Positions 1 through 6,975 of a stretch of DNA of 31,152 nt are shown piece by piece. The DNA lies in the NCBI GenBank assembly GCA_001275005.1, contig JWZX01001945.1, forward strand, positions 1 to 31,152, in the 5' to 3' direction. The notes under the pieces were generated by a model. The model ran no database searches. It worked only from the letters and a program-made list of their open reading frames with translations, and had not been told where the DNA came from. Source of the stretch: Chrysochromulina tobinii (Eukaryota > Haptophyta > Prymnesiales > Chrysochromulinaceae). The position numbers and the translations under genes were made by a program. The stretch's first letter is position 1, and every line of letters begins with the position of its first letter.

Positions 1-1
1 G

Positions 2-2605
2 CCCGCGCCCGCGCCCGTGCTTGGCACGGGCGAGGGCGAGGGCACGGGCGTGGGCGAGGGCGAGGGCGAGGGCGAGGGCGAGGGCGAGGGCGAGGGCGAG
101 GGCGAGGGCGCGGGCGCGGGCGAGGGCGAGGGCGAAGACGCGGCCGACACGCGCGAGGCAACCGAGGAGGCCACATCACATTCGCCGCAGGACTCGGAGA
201 CTGCAGAGGATTTGCATGTTCGACAGACGATCCGAACCAGAAGCCGGCCCAAGTCCACGAAACGGGAGGAGCCTCGATCATTCCGTTTGACAGACATGCC
301 TTTTGCTGTGCGGGAAGCTGCAAAAGGCAGCCATCCGACTGAAACGACTTGCATGGAATTCGACGCTGTTCTGCGCGAGATGCTTGAAAAGGTGAAAAAA
401 GAATACAGCCCCAACGCTGATCCAACCTTCTTAGTATTTCGGGGGTCGGAAATCGCTGAAGGCACCGATTTACGATTCGATCGAATTGAGCAAGAGCGGA
501 TGAACGACTGCCTCAGTAAGAAGGCAGCGATCCTCGCATGCATGTACATCAACGATTGCAAACATTTGATTCCGTACGCTGTCAACGCTCTCGACTTGAT
601 CGTGATCCTCAAGGGACTCAAGGAGCCTGAGGATGCACTGCAGGCATGTTGGAAGCAGCGTTACGGTGTCCATGATCGGCGCTATCTGTTCCTCAAAGAT
701 GCGCAGGTGAACGGCGATCTCTTCTTGCTGGTAAGCGGCCTCGACGACGTGCAAGGCAATCTCATCCTGCTGGAATATTTGTTCCGCTGTGGGGCGCCAC
801 TTATCGCCGTGACCTTTGTGCACGGTGCGCGGATTCCCTCCAAGCTTGCTGAAAGTCGTAAATTAAGGATCTTTGATGTGCTTTATCCTGGGCCTCCAGT
901 GGTCTCCACGGAGAAGCGGCCCCAACCTCTTGTGCTCACCCCGCAACGAACGAGCATCACGGTGCAGTTCGACGTGCACACGATTCACAATGAACGGCAC
1001 GCGAGGTGCTCAAACTTCTTCTTGCGCTGGAAGCGACAGGACACAGCAACGCGCAAGGGAACGGCCTGGGTCGACGTGTATTTGGGCAATTCGGCGGACA
1101 TGCGCCCTGTCGACTCAGCCATATCCGTGTTCACAATCTCGCACACTTTGACGGGCCTGTCCGAGAACACCCCCTACGAGGTTACCATTTGTGCTGCAAA
1201 TCGCCAAGGGATGAGCGAGTGGACCGAGCCGGCGGAGTGCTGGACGTTGAATGAGTTCCGGCAGATTGGCACTGTGGGGCCTCTCGAGCTGCTATGCAGT
1301 CGGTTCCGGCCTCCAGATGCACATTTTGAGATGTTCAGCCGCCGGATCGTCCCAAAGTTCCATACGTTCGACGAGTCCAATCACCAACAGCCGTTGCTCT
1401 CCTTCTGCTGCCCGCCTGCCAACCGCTTAGGCAGATACGTTGGTGGGGCCATGGCGCAGTACTTGAGCTCTCTGCCCACTCTTGACGAGTACAAGGGAGA
1501 TGCGTGGTCTCACCGTGGGCATTTTGCGTTCGTGGCTGCCAGCTCCGCTGTCGCCTCGAACGAGGGTATCAAGCCCTATGGTCCCGAAAACGTGCTTCAG
1601 AATCGAGCCCACTTCTACACACAGCATGGCGAGAAGGTGAATCCTCTGGCAACGCTGCCGTGCGATTATCGGCCACATGAAGGGTCTTTTGCCACGTGGG
1701 TGACCGTCAGTCACCCGAATCCTGATTCGGATCGATACATTACAATGATGGGGAACAGTCGTTACAATGCAGTGAAATCCAGCGATCACTGCATCTACCA
1801 TGAGATGGTGCATGCCAACATGAACAGCGAGACGGCCAACGTCCTTGGCGAGAAAGAGCCGTCCACTGTGCATGCTCAGGCGGCTCCAGATCCACGCGAT
1901 CCGAACCCAATTCTCTTCGTGGCGCTGCCCGTCGGTTGTTTGCTCGAGGAGATCATCCTCATAGACGGATTCCCGTCATCCCTAAGGATTGGCAACAAGA
2001 GCCGCCTCGAGAATTTGAGCATTTCAATCTACCACCTCCAACCAACGATTCTCAATCGTGCTCGCGATGCGGGTGAGGCAAATCGTTTTGAGGCGTTGTA
2101 TGCAGCAACCTCTTCAGCTGAGCCGTTATGGACAGGCGAGCCAGGCATCTCAAGCTTGAGCTCCGATGGACCACCAACGGAACTTGCCGCTGTGGTCAAC
2201 CTGCGTCGATGGGCGCATTTACGACAGCAAGACGAAATGGCGGCAGAGAGCGTACCAGTGGAGCAAGTCGGAAGTGTCATCTTTGGCCATGGGGAGCTGG
2301 GTCTTGCGACGTTGCCAGAGAGCGATGCCCATACGGCCCTAACCCGCTCAAACTTTAAGACGGCACGCCTTGGGGCCTATGTCCCTCCTGCCCACGCGCA
2401 CGGCGTCATCGGGAACGTAATTTGCATTCAATGGACGCCATCTTCTGGACGCCTCCGTTCGATGTGCGATCCGTTGGATGTGCGATTCTGCATCGGTGGC
2501 GTGACCATTGTTGGCCGACGCGTCGTTGATCCGATTTTGGTTCACGATTTGACTTTCCTCCGCGAGCAAGCAGAGGAAATCGGTATGAAAAAGCGGATGG
2601 AATGA
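2..2605 (+). CDS. FN3-domain protein with N-terminal Gly-Glu repeat (5' partial)
   Basis: The frame is open from the left edge to a TGA at 2603-2605, so the 5' end may lie outside the window. The first in-frame ATG is at 296; anything upstream depends on an ATG off the window or an upstream exon. Residues encoded by about 30-140 are an almost pure Gly-Glu repeat from a GAGGGC hexanucleotide. A fibronectin type III domain is visible at about 920-1252, with the typical Trp/Tyr-rich strands, a LTGLSENTPYEV segment and a following AANRQGMSEWTEP segment. The parts before it (about 350-880) and after it (about 1260-2600) are globular but I do not recognise them. No signal peptide or membrane segment can be judged because the N-terminus is uncertain. 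Its base composition looks less GC-rich than its neighbours. FN3 domains usually mediate protein binding; the function here is unknown. Confidence 0.75.
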   Translation, partial: PAPAPVLGTGEGEGTGVGEGEGEGEGEGEGEGEGEGAGAGEGEGEDAADTREATEEATSHSPQDSETAEDLHVRQTIRTRSRPKSTKREEPRSFRLTDMPFAVREAAKGSHPTETTCMEFDAVLREMLEKVKKEYSPNADPTFLVFRGSEIAEGTDLRFDRIEQERMNDCLSKKAAILACMYINDCKHLIPYAVNALDLIVILKGLKEPEDALQACWKQRYGVHDRRYLFLKDAQVNGDLFLLVSGLDDVQGNLILLEYLFRCGAPLIAVTFVHGARIPSKLAESRKLRIFDVLYPGPPVVSTEKRPQPLVLTPQRTSITVQFDVHTIHNERHARCSNFFLRWKRQDTATRKGTAWVDVYLGNSADMRPVDSAISVFTISHTLTGLSENTPYEVTICAANRQGMSEWTEPAECWTLNEFRQIGTVGPLELLCSRFRPPDAHFEMFSRRIVPKFHTFDESNHQQPLLSFCCPPANRLGRYVGGAMAQYLSSLPTLDEYKGDAWSHRGHFAFVAASSAVASNEGIKPYGPENVLQNRAHFYTQHGEKVNPLATLPCDYRPHEGSFATWVTVSHPNPDSDRYITMMGNSRYNAVKSSDHCIYHEMVHANMNSETANVLGEKEPSTVHAQAAPDPRDPNPILFVALPVGCLLEEIILIDGFPSSLRIGNKSRLENLSISIYHLQPTILNRARDAGEANRFEALYAATSSAEPLWTGEPGISSLSSDGPPTELAAVVNLRRWAHLRQQDEMAAESVPVEQVGSVIFGHGELGLATLPESDAHTALTRSNFKTARLGAYVPPAHAHGVIGNVICIQWTPSSGRLRSMCDPLDVRFCIGGVTIVGRRVVDPILVHDLTFLREQAEEIGMKKRME
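21..135. repeat. GAGGGC hexanucleotide tandem repeat
   Basis: Near-perfect tandem GAGGGC units, with a few GCGGGC and ACGGGC variants, encode alternating Gly and Glu in the frame of the FN3 gene. The other plus frame would give an Ala-Arg repeat. Such a tract is likely to vary in length between strains and to break assemblies. Confidence 0.9.
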
Positions 2606-2918
2606 TACCCCGAGACACGAAGCACATGCGGCGTGAATTGCAGCTTCTATACGTCTGACGTAAGAAGCTGTTAGCTGCCTTTGCTCTTAGTTGTCACCGC
2701 GGTCTTACCGTAGCAGGTAGCACCGACGGACTTTCGACCTACGCTACGCTAGCGTCCACCTACAAATAACTAAAGGGCCCCGCCTCTACGCTATAGGATT
2801 ACCTCATGGGATTCGGTTTTGACAGAGACTTGACTGTGGCGGGTGTTTCGTCGTTAGAGATCAAAAATTCAAAATACGGTATGTAGACGATTTCTGTGTC
2901 AATCCGATCGTTATTACG
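2606..2918. other. Tail-to-tail intergenic gap
   Basis: This lies between the 3' ends of the FN3 gene (+) and the RlmN gene (-). It is visibly less GC-rich than the flanking coding DNA. Apart from the hairpin at 2641-2670 I see no gene, tRNA or other structured element. Confidence 0.6.
2641..2670. other. Near-perfect 30-nt inverted repeat (hairpin)
   Basis: The left arm CAGCTTCTATACGT pairs with the right arm ACGTAAGAAGCTG, leaving a CTG loop and one bulged A. This makes 13 base pairs, starting 36 nt after the stop codon of the FN3 gene, so it would sit in that gene's 3' UTR. It could be an mRNA stem-loop, a processing signal, a cruciform or a remnant of a small inverted-repeat element; the sequence does not decide. 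Confidence 0.7.
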
Positions 2919-4340
2919 TTACCATGCCAAGGCTGTACAACTGAGCGCCACTGCGGTCTCAACCGGCGCGGGAGCTGCCGCCAGCTTCTCATCTTCGTAA
3001 GCTAACGCAGCCTCTCTTCGCCGGTTGAGCTCGCGACGTAACTCGATGTTTCCGAGCTGACCACACGCGGCCATCTTTTCGGCGCCTTTGGCCTCCCGGA
3101 TCTTGACAAAGAGCTTGGCGTCCACGAGCTCCTCCTTGAAGCGCTTGCAGTCCGCGTGGCTTGGGGTGGTGTAGCGTGGCTGCGGCCCGCTCTGCGGATT
3201 GTATGGAATGAGGTTGACGTGTAGGCGGGCCGCAGGACCGATGGTCGAAAGGAATGCAGCAAGCTCGCGCGCGTGAGCGACCGAGTCATTGACGCCCGCG
3301 AGGAGAACGTACTGCACGGTGACGCGTTGCTTGGTGAGCTCGAGGTAGTGGCGCATGGCCGCGGCCAGCTCGGCGAGGGACACGCGCCTGTTGATCGGCA
3401 TCAGCTGCGAGCGCAGCGCCTCGTTGGCCGCGTGGAGGGAGAAGGCGACCCGCACAGCGGGCAGCGCAGCGATCAGCGTGTACACATGCTGCGCCTCGCC
3501 TGAGGTGGAGACGGTGATGTGGCTGAGCGGCACATTGAGCCCGGCCGGATCAGAAAGGATGCGGATCGCGCAAATGACGTTGTCGACGTTGTCCAGTGGC
3601 TCGCCCATCCCCATGAAGATCACGTTGCCTACACGAAGCTTGAGCTCGTGCGCCGCCATCGCGACCTGCGCGACGATCTCGTCCACACGCAGATTACGCA
3701 GAAGGCCCATGCGCCCCGTCTCGCAAAACGTGCACCCCATGCGGCATCCGACCTGGGACGAGACGCACAGCGACCACGCGCCATCCAAGCCCGGGGCGGG
3801 CATCGCCACCATCTCCACCTCCTCGCCACCAGCGCACACCAGCACGAACTTCTCGGTGGCGCCCGCTGGCGGCGGCGTGGCGGAGCCATCTTTGCCTGCA
3901 AATCGAAGTGGTGGCCGCGTGGCGCATAGACCGTGCAACGCCGCGCCCAGATCCGTGGCTGCGAGCATGTCCGAAGATGCAGCAGCACGGTTCAGGTCAC
4001 CCGCCGCAGCGAAGTATGCGCGGTACAGTAGGCGCGCGAGGCGATCGCCGCGGCCAAGCCGCGCGCACACCGCATCGGCGAATGATCGTTGCGTATGCGC
4101 CAATAGCTGCTCCGGCGCAAGGCCGTCCGATGGCGGCCGCGGAGGTGGTGGCACAGGTGGCAGGGCTGGCGGGGGCAGGGCTGACGGCGGTGGCTTGAGC
4201 TCCTCTGCTACTGAACCACCAAATGAGCCAGGAATTGAATGTACCCCAATCGCGTGCAAGCATGCGAATATGATGTAACGTAGCACGTCTAGGATGTACG
4301 CGCGGGCGATTGCATCAGAGGGCGGCGTGGACGTCCGCAT
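2919..4340 (-). CDS. rlmN: RlmN/Cfr-family radical SAM RNA methyltransferase
   Basis: Radical SAM enzyme of the RlmN family, which methylates C2 of an adenosine in 23S rRNA (A2503 in E. coli) and in some tRNAs. From the ATG at 4338-4340 it is 473 aa. The cluster CxxxCxxC is at residues 199, 203 and 206, preceded seven residues earlier by the mechanistic cysteine (C192, in LCVSSQVGC). A MGMGEPLDN segment and the C-terminal methyl-carrying cysteine (C426, in MAACGQL) follow, so all key residues are present. The N-terminal region has a hydrophobic stretch (about 18-33) and a Pro-rich linker (about 50-70); E. coli RlmN is about 384 aa, so this is an extended version. The frame continues upstream to a stop at 4485 but holds no other ATG. 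The cluster suggests organellar rRNA as substrate; targeting is inferred. It is divergent from the USP gene, 162 bp apart. Confidence 0.9.
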   Translation of the reverse strand: MRTSTPPSDAIARAYILDVLRYIIFACLHAIGVHSIPGSFGGSVAEELKPPPSALPPPALPPVPPPPRPPSDGLAPEQLLAHTQRSFADAVCARLGRGDRLARLLYRAYFAAAGDLNRAAASSDMLAATDLGAALHGLCATRPPLRFAGKDGSATPPPAGATEKFVLVCAGGEEVEMVAMPAPGLDGAWSLCVSSQVGCRMGCTFCETGRMGLLRNLRVDEIVAQVAMAAHELKLRVGNVIFMGMGEPLDNVDNVICAIRILSDPAGLNVPLSHITVSTSGEAQHVYTLIAALPAVRVAFSLHAANEALRSQLMPINRRVSLAELAAAMRHYLELTKQRVTVQYVLLAGVNDSVAHARELAAFLSTIGPAARLHVNLIPYNPQSGPQPRYTTPSHADCKRFKEELVDAKLFVKIREAKGAEKMAACGQLGNIELRRELNRRREAALAYEDEKLAAAPAPVETAVALSCTALAW

Positions 4341-4502
4341 CGCAACAAGGAGTGCGATCACGTCCTCACGGAAAAAAGTCAGCTCAGACCACACGTTTAC
4401 AGTCGCGTCACACGAAAGATTAGCACAACGGAGGGGATTAAAGGACGGACCCAACCCGACCCGTTCACGCGGACCGCCAGGTTTTCACAGGACCGGCTCG
4501 TC
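4341..4502. promoter_or_regulatory. Shared divergent upstream region, RlmN / USP
   Basis: Only 162 bp separate the two start codons, so both 5' UTRs and core promoters must fit here or overlap, which suggests a bidirectional promoter. I see no TATA box or other recognisable core element. Confidence 0.4.
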
Positions 4503-5765
4503 ATGGGAGTGGGCGCATCCAAGCAGCTCGCTCTGACGAGTGCAAAGTTTCCCGAGAGCGAGCGCTACTACGGGCTCGAGAACTTTGGCAACACCTGCTA
4601 CGCGAACTCCGTGCTGCAGGCACTCTACTTCTGCAAGCCACTGCGACAGCGCGCGATCGAGCACAGTGTGGCGCGTCGCCCGACGACGGTCCCGACGAGC
4701 GAAGGCGAAGATGAGGATGAGACACTCCTCGAGGCGCTGTGCGACCTATTCAGAGAAATCAGCACGCAGAAGAAGCGAGTCGGCGTGATTCCGCCGCGCC
4801 GCTTCATGCAGCGATTGCGAGCAGACAATCAGGTGTTCAACAGCTTCATGCATCAGGACGCGCACGAACTGCTAAATTACTTGCTCAATGAGGTGGCTGA
4901 CATCCTCGAGAAGCGCAATAAGCAGGCTGCCGAGCCGGCTGTCGAAGATGCCGCCGACCCTAATGCCGACGCAGCTGGCGCTTGCGCTGCGAGCACTGCT
5001 AGCATTGCCGGCGTTGGTAGCACTCCCAACAGGAGTGCTGCCAAGCGAGGTATTGCGGGCGGCAGCAGCAGCAGCAGTAGCGAATACGCGTGCAAGACTT
5101 GGATCCACTCCATCTTCGAGGGCCTCCTTGTCAACGAGACGCGCTGCCTGAGCTGTGATAAGGTGACGAGTCGCGACGAGTCCTTCCTTGATCTCTCGCT
5201 CGAGATTAAGCCGAACTCAACGGTCGCTGATTGCCTGCGCGACTTCTCGCGCAACGAGTCGATGCGAGCGGACAACAAGTTCTACTGCGACTGCTGCCTC
5301 TCGCTACAGGAGGCGCACAAGCGCATGCGCATCAAGCGGCTGCCCAACGTGCTCGCGCTCCACCTCAAGCGCTTCAAGTACTTTGAGCAGCACCAGCGCT
5401 TCAAGAAGCTCTCGTATCGAGTCGACTTCCCTTTCGAGCTGCCGATGCCGCACGAGGTGTGCGTGGGCGGCGCACGGGGCGCCTCCGCCGAGCCCGAGCG
5501 CCTCTACCGCCTCTTTGCGGTCATCGTACATGCGGGCTCTGGCCCCAACCACGGTCACTACGTGGCCCTCGTGCGCTCTCACCAGCACTGGGTCTGTTTC
5601 GACGACGTTGACGTGTCCCTGGTGGACGAGGCGCAGGTGCAAACCTACTTTGGCAGCTCGCAAGATACCATCGGCGCCACCGAGACGGGCTACCTTCTCT
5701 TCTACGAGGCTGTGGAATGGGATTCGTCTGGCGACCCGCCCGCTAGCGTTCCCCCGGGCGGATGA
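4503..5765 (+). CDS. USP12/46: Ubiquitin-specific protease, USP12/USP46 type
   Basis: A 420-aa cysteine protease of peptidase family C19 that removes ubiquitin from proteins; complete and intronless. The Cys box (GLENFGNTCYANSVLQAL) places the nucleophile at C32. The His box (GPNHGHYVALV) gives H352, and FDD near 366-368 supplies the Asp. Two CxxC pairs (C215/C218 and C262/C265) form the zinc-binding fingers. The sequence around LHLKRFKY and KLSYRVDFP closely resembles animal USP12/USP46 (yeast Ubp9/Ubp13, plant UBP3/UBP4), which work with WD40 partners such as WDR48/UAF1. An Ala/Ser-rich insert (about 143-195) replaces a linker of the human proteins. The start MGVGASK fits the N-myristoylation consensus (Gly2, Ser6, Lys7), suggesting membrane attachment. 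The start is supported by agreement of the N-terminus with the family. Confidence 0.95.
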   Translation: MGVGASKQLALTSAKFPESERYYGLENFGNTCYANSVLQALYFCKPLRQRAIEHSVARRPTTVPTSEGEDEDETLLEALCDLFREISTQKKRVGVIPPRRFMQRLRADNQVFNSFMHQDAHELLNYLLNEVADILEKRNKQAAEPAVEDAADPNADAAGACAASTASIAGVGSTPNRSAAKRGIAGGSSSSSSEYACKTWIHSIFEGLLVNETRCLSCDKVTSRDESFLDLSLEIKPNSTVADCLRDFSRNESMRADNKFYCDCCLSLQEAHKRMRIKRLPNVLALHLKRFKYFEQHQRFKKLSYRVDFPFELPMPHEVCVGGARGASAEPERLYRLFAVIVHAGSGPNHGHYVALVRSHQHWVCFDDVDVSLVDEAQVQTYFGSSQDTIGATETGYLLFYEAVEWDSSGDPPASVPPGG

Positions 5766-6975
5766 GGTGCGCGTGCTGCCCACAGGCTCGCAGCCGCTTT
5801 CGCCGATGCGTGGCTGATAGAGCGAGAGGAAGCCGAGAGGGCGGACGCGATGGGGCGAGCCCGATCCAAGAGGGATGCGCTTGGGCCGGCCCTGGCTGCC
5901 AACGATAGGAGAGCACTTAGCAGAGGAGGCGCAGAGGCGACGCAGATACGCCCCGCCGCGGCCCGCGCTGTACACGTACGTGCGGCTCTGCGGCAAGTAC
6001 CCACAAGGCCAAATGTGCCCTCGCCCTGCGCCACGTCACACAATGTGAGATCTGCACTGCATGCGCTCCATAGGATACGCTTTAGCTCGGCTAAACAGTA
6101 CGGAACGGTCTTGTACTCAATTGCTACTTGTACTGTTGCGGTACAGAGCTCAGACGAGGGCATGCGAAGGTCGACGGGTCGAGCGGGTGCCGTCGGCATG
6201 TGGGCGTGGGTCGACGATCTGACTCCGCTCGTCGCTCGAAGTCGATTCAGACGATACACAAGATCCCCCATGCGCGATCTGACGTGACGCTGGCGACCGT
6301 TTCGGGTCCTTGTGTCGGCGCACTTTTTTGACCTAGGGGGACCTTCCCACTACTCAGGTAATTACCCCATAGGCTTTGAACACTGTGGGGCGCACTTTTT
6401 TGACCTAGGTGGACCTTCCCACTACTCAGGTAATTACCCCATAGGCTTTGAACACTGTGATGTAGCAGAAGCACCTGATGCTTAATAGAGAGAACTTTGT
6501 AACTTACCAAGCTTAATATGCCTCGGTGAGCGCTGCGGCTACTAAAACTCTCATCGGCCGCTAGGCGCTACGCGGTCAAACGTGCAGATTTAGACCCTCC
6601 GCCGAAAATTAGTCTGATCAAGAGTATGATTTTAGTTCCTTGATTAACTTCAAACTTGATAACCCCTAATTGCCCTTAACGCTTATAGCCTTACCGTATT
6701 AGCTTTTAGCTAGTTCGTACCAATTACGAATTACGTTTTCGTTTACGACGCTACGCGTACGATATTTAAGGCGTTTGAAGCGTTGTCCTTGTATCCTAAA
6801 ACATGGCAATGGCGAATGGGTCTAACGCCTCCCTTACGCTAATAGACGCTCGCGCTGCTCAGACCACATGTGTGTTCAGGCTACTGTAGAAACGTTGTGC
6901 ACCGGATGAGATGCTGCGTAGTTGGATTTTGCAGGGAGTGGCCACGAAGTTCGACGTGCACGATGGCTTCTTCCA
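5766..6975. other. Tail-to-tail gap with repeat and AT-rich stretch
   Basis: Between the 3' ends of the USP gene and the long IQ/coiled-coil gene. About 5766-6300 is GC-rich and holds only unsupported short ORFs on both strands. A 72-bp tandem duplication follows at 6317-6460. About 6460-6900 is strikingly AT-richer and has no ORF of note. I see no tRNA or transposase. Confidence 0.55.
6317..6460. repeat. 72-bp tandem duplication
   Basis: Two adjacent 72-bp copies (6317-6388 and 6389-6460) differ at 6338/6410 (G versus T) and at the last base. Each copy holds the perfect 10-bp palindrome GGTAATTACC (6357-6366 and 6429-6438). The high identity points to a recent duplication. Because 72 is 24 codons, a reverse-strand ORF through it shows a false-looking 24-residue repeat. 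Confidence 0.9.

Noticed and set aside
3355-4278. 307-aa plus-strand frame opposite the RlmN gene
   Set aside because: It is the antisense shadow of a gene with intact catalytic motifs; its composition is Arg/Ser/Ala-rich with no domain.
5304-5996. 230-aa minus-strand frame overlapping the USP 3' end
   Set aside because: It is antisense to the USP His box and has no recognisable motif; high GC content keeps such frames open.
6247-6510. Small minus-strand protein with two 24-residue repeats
   Set aside because: The repeat is explained by the 72-bp DNA duplication, which happens to equal 24 codons; there is no other coding signal.
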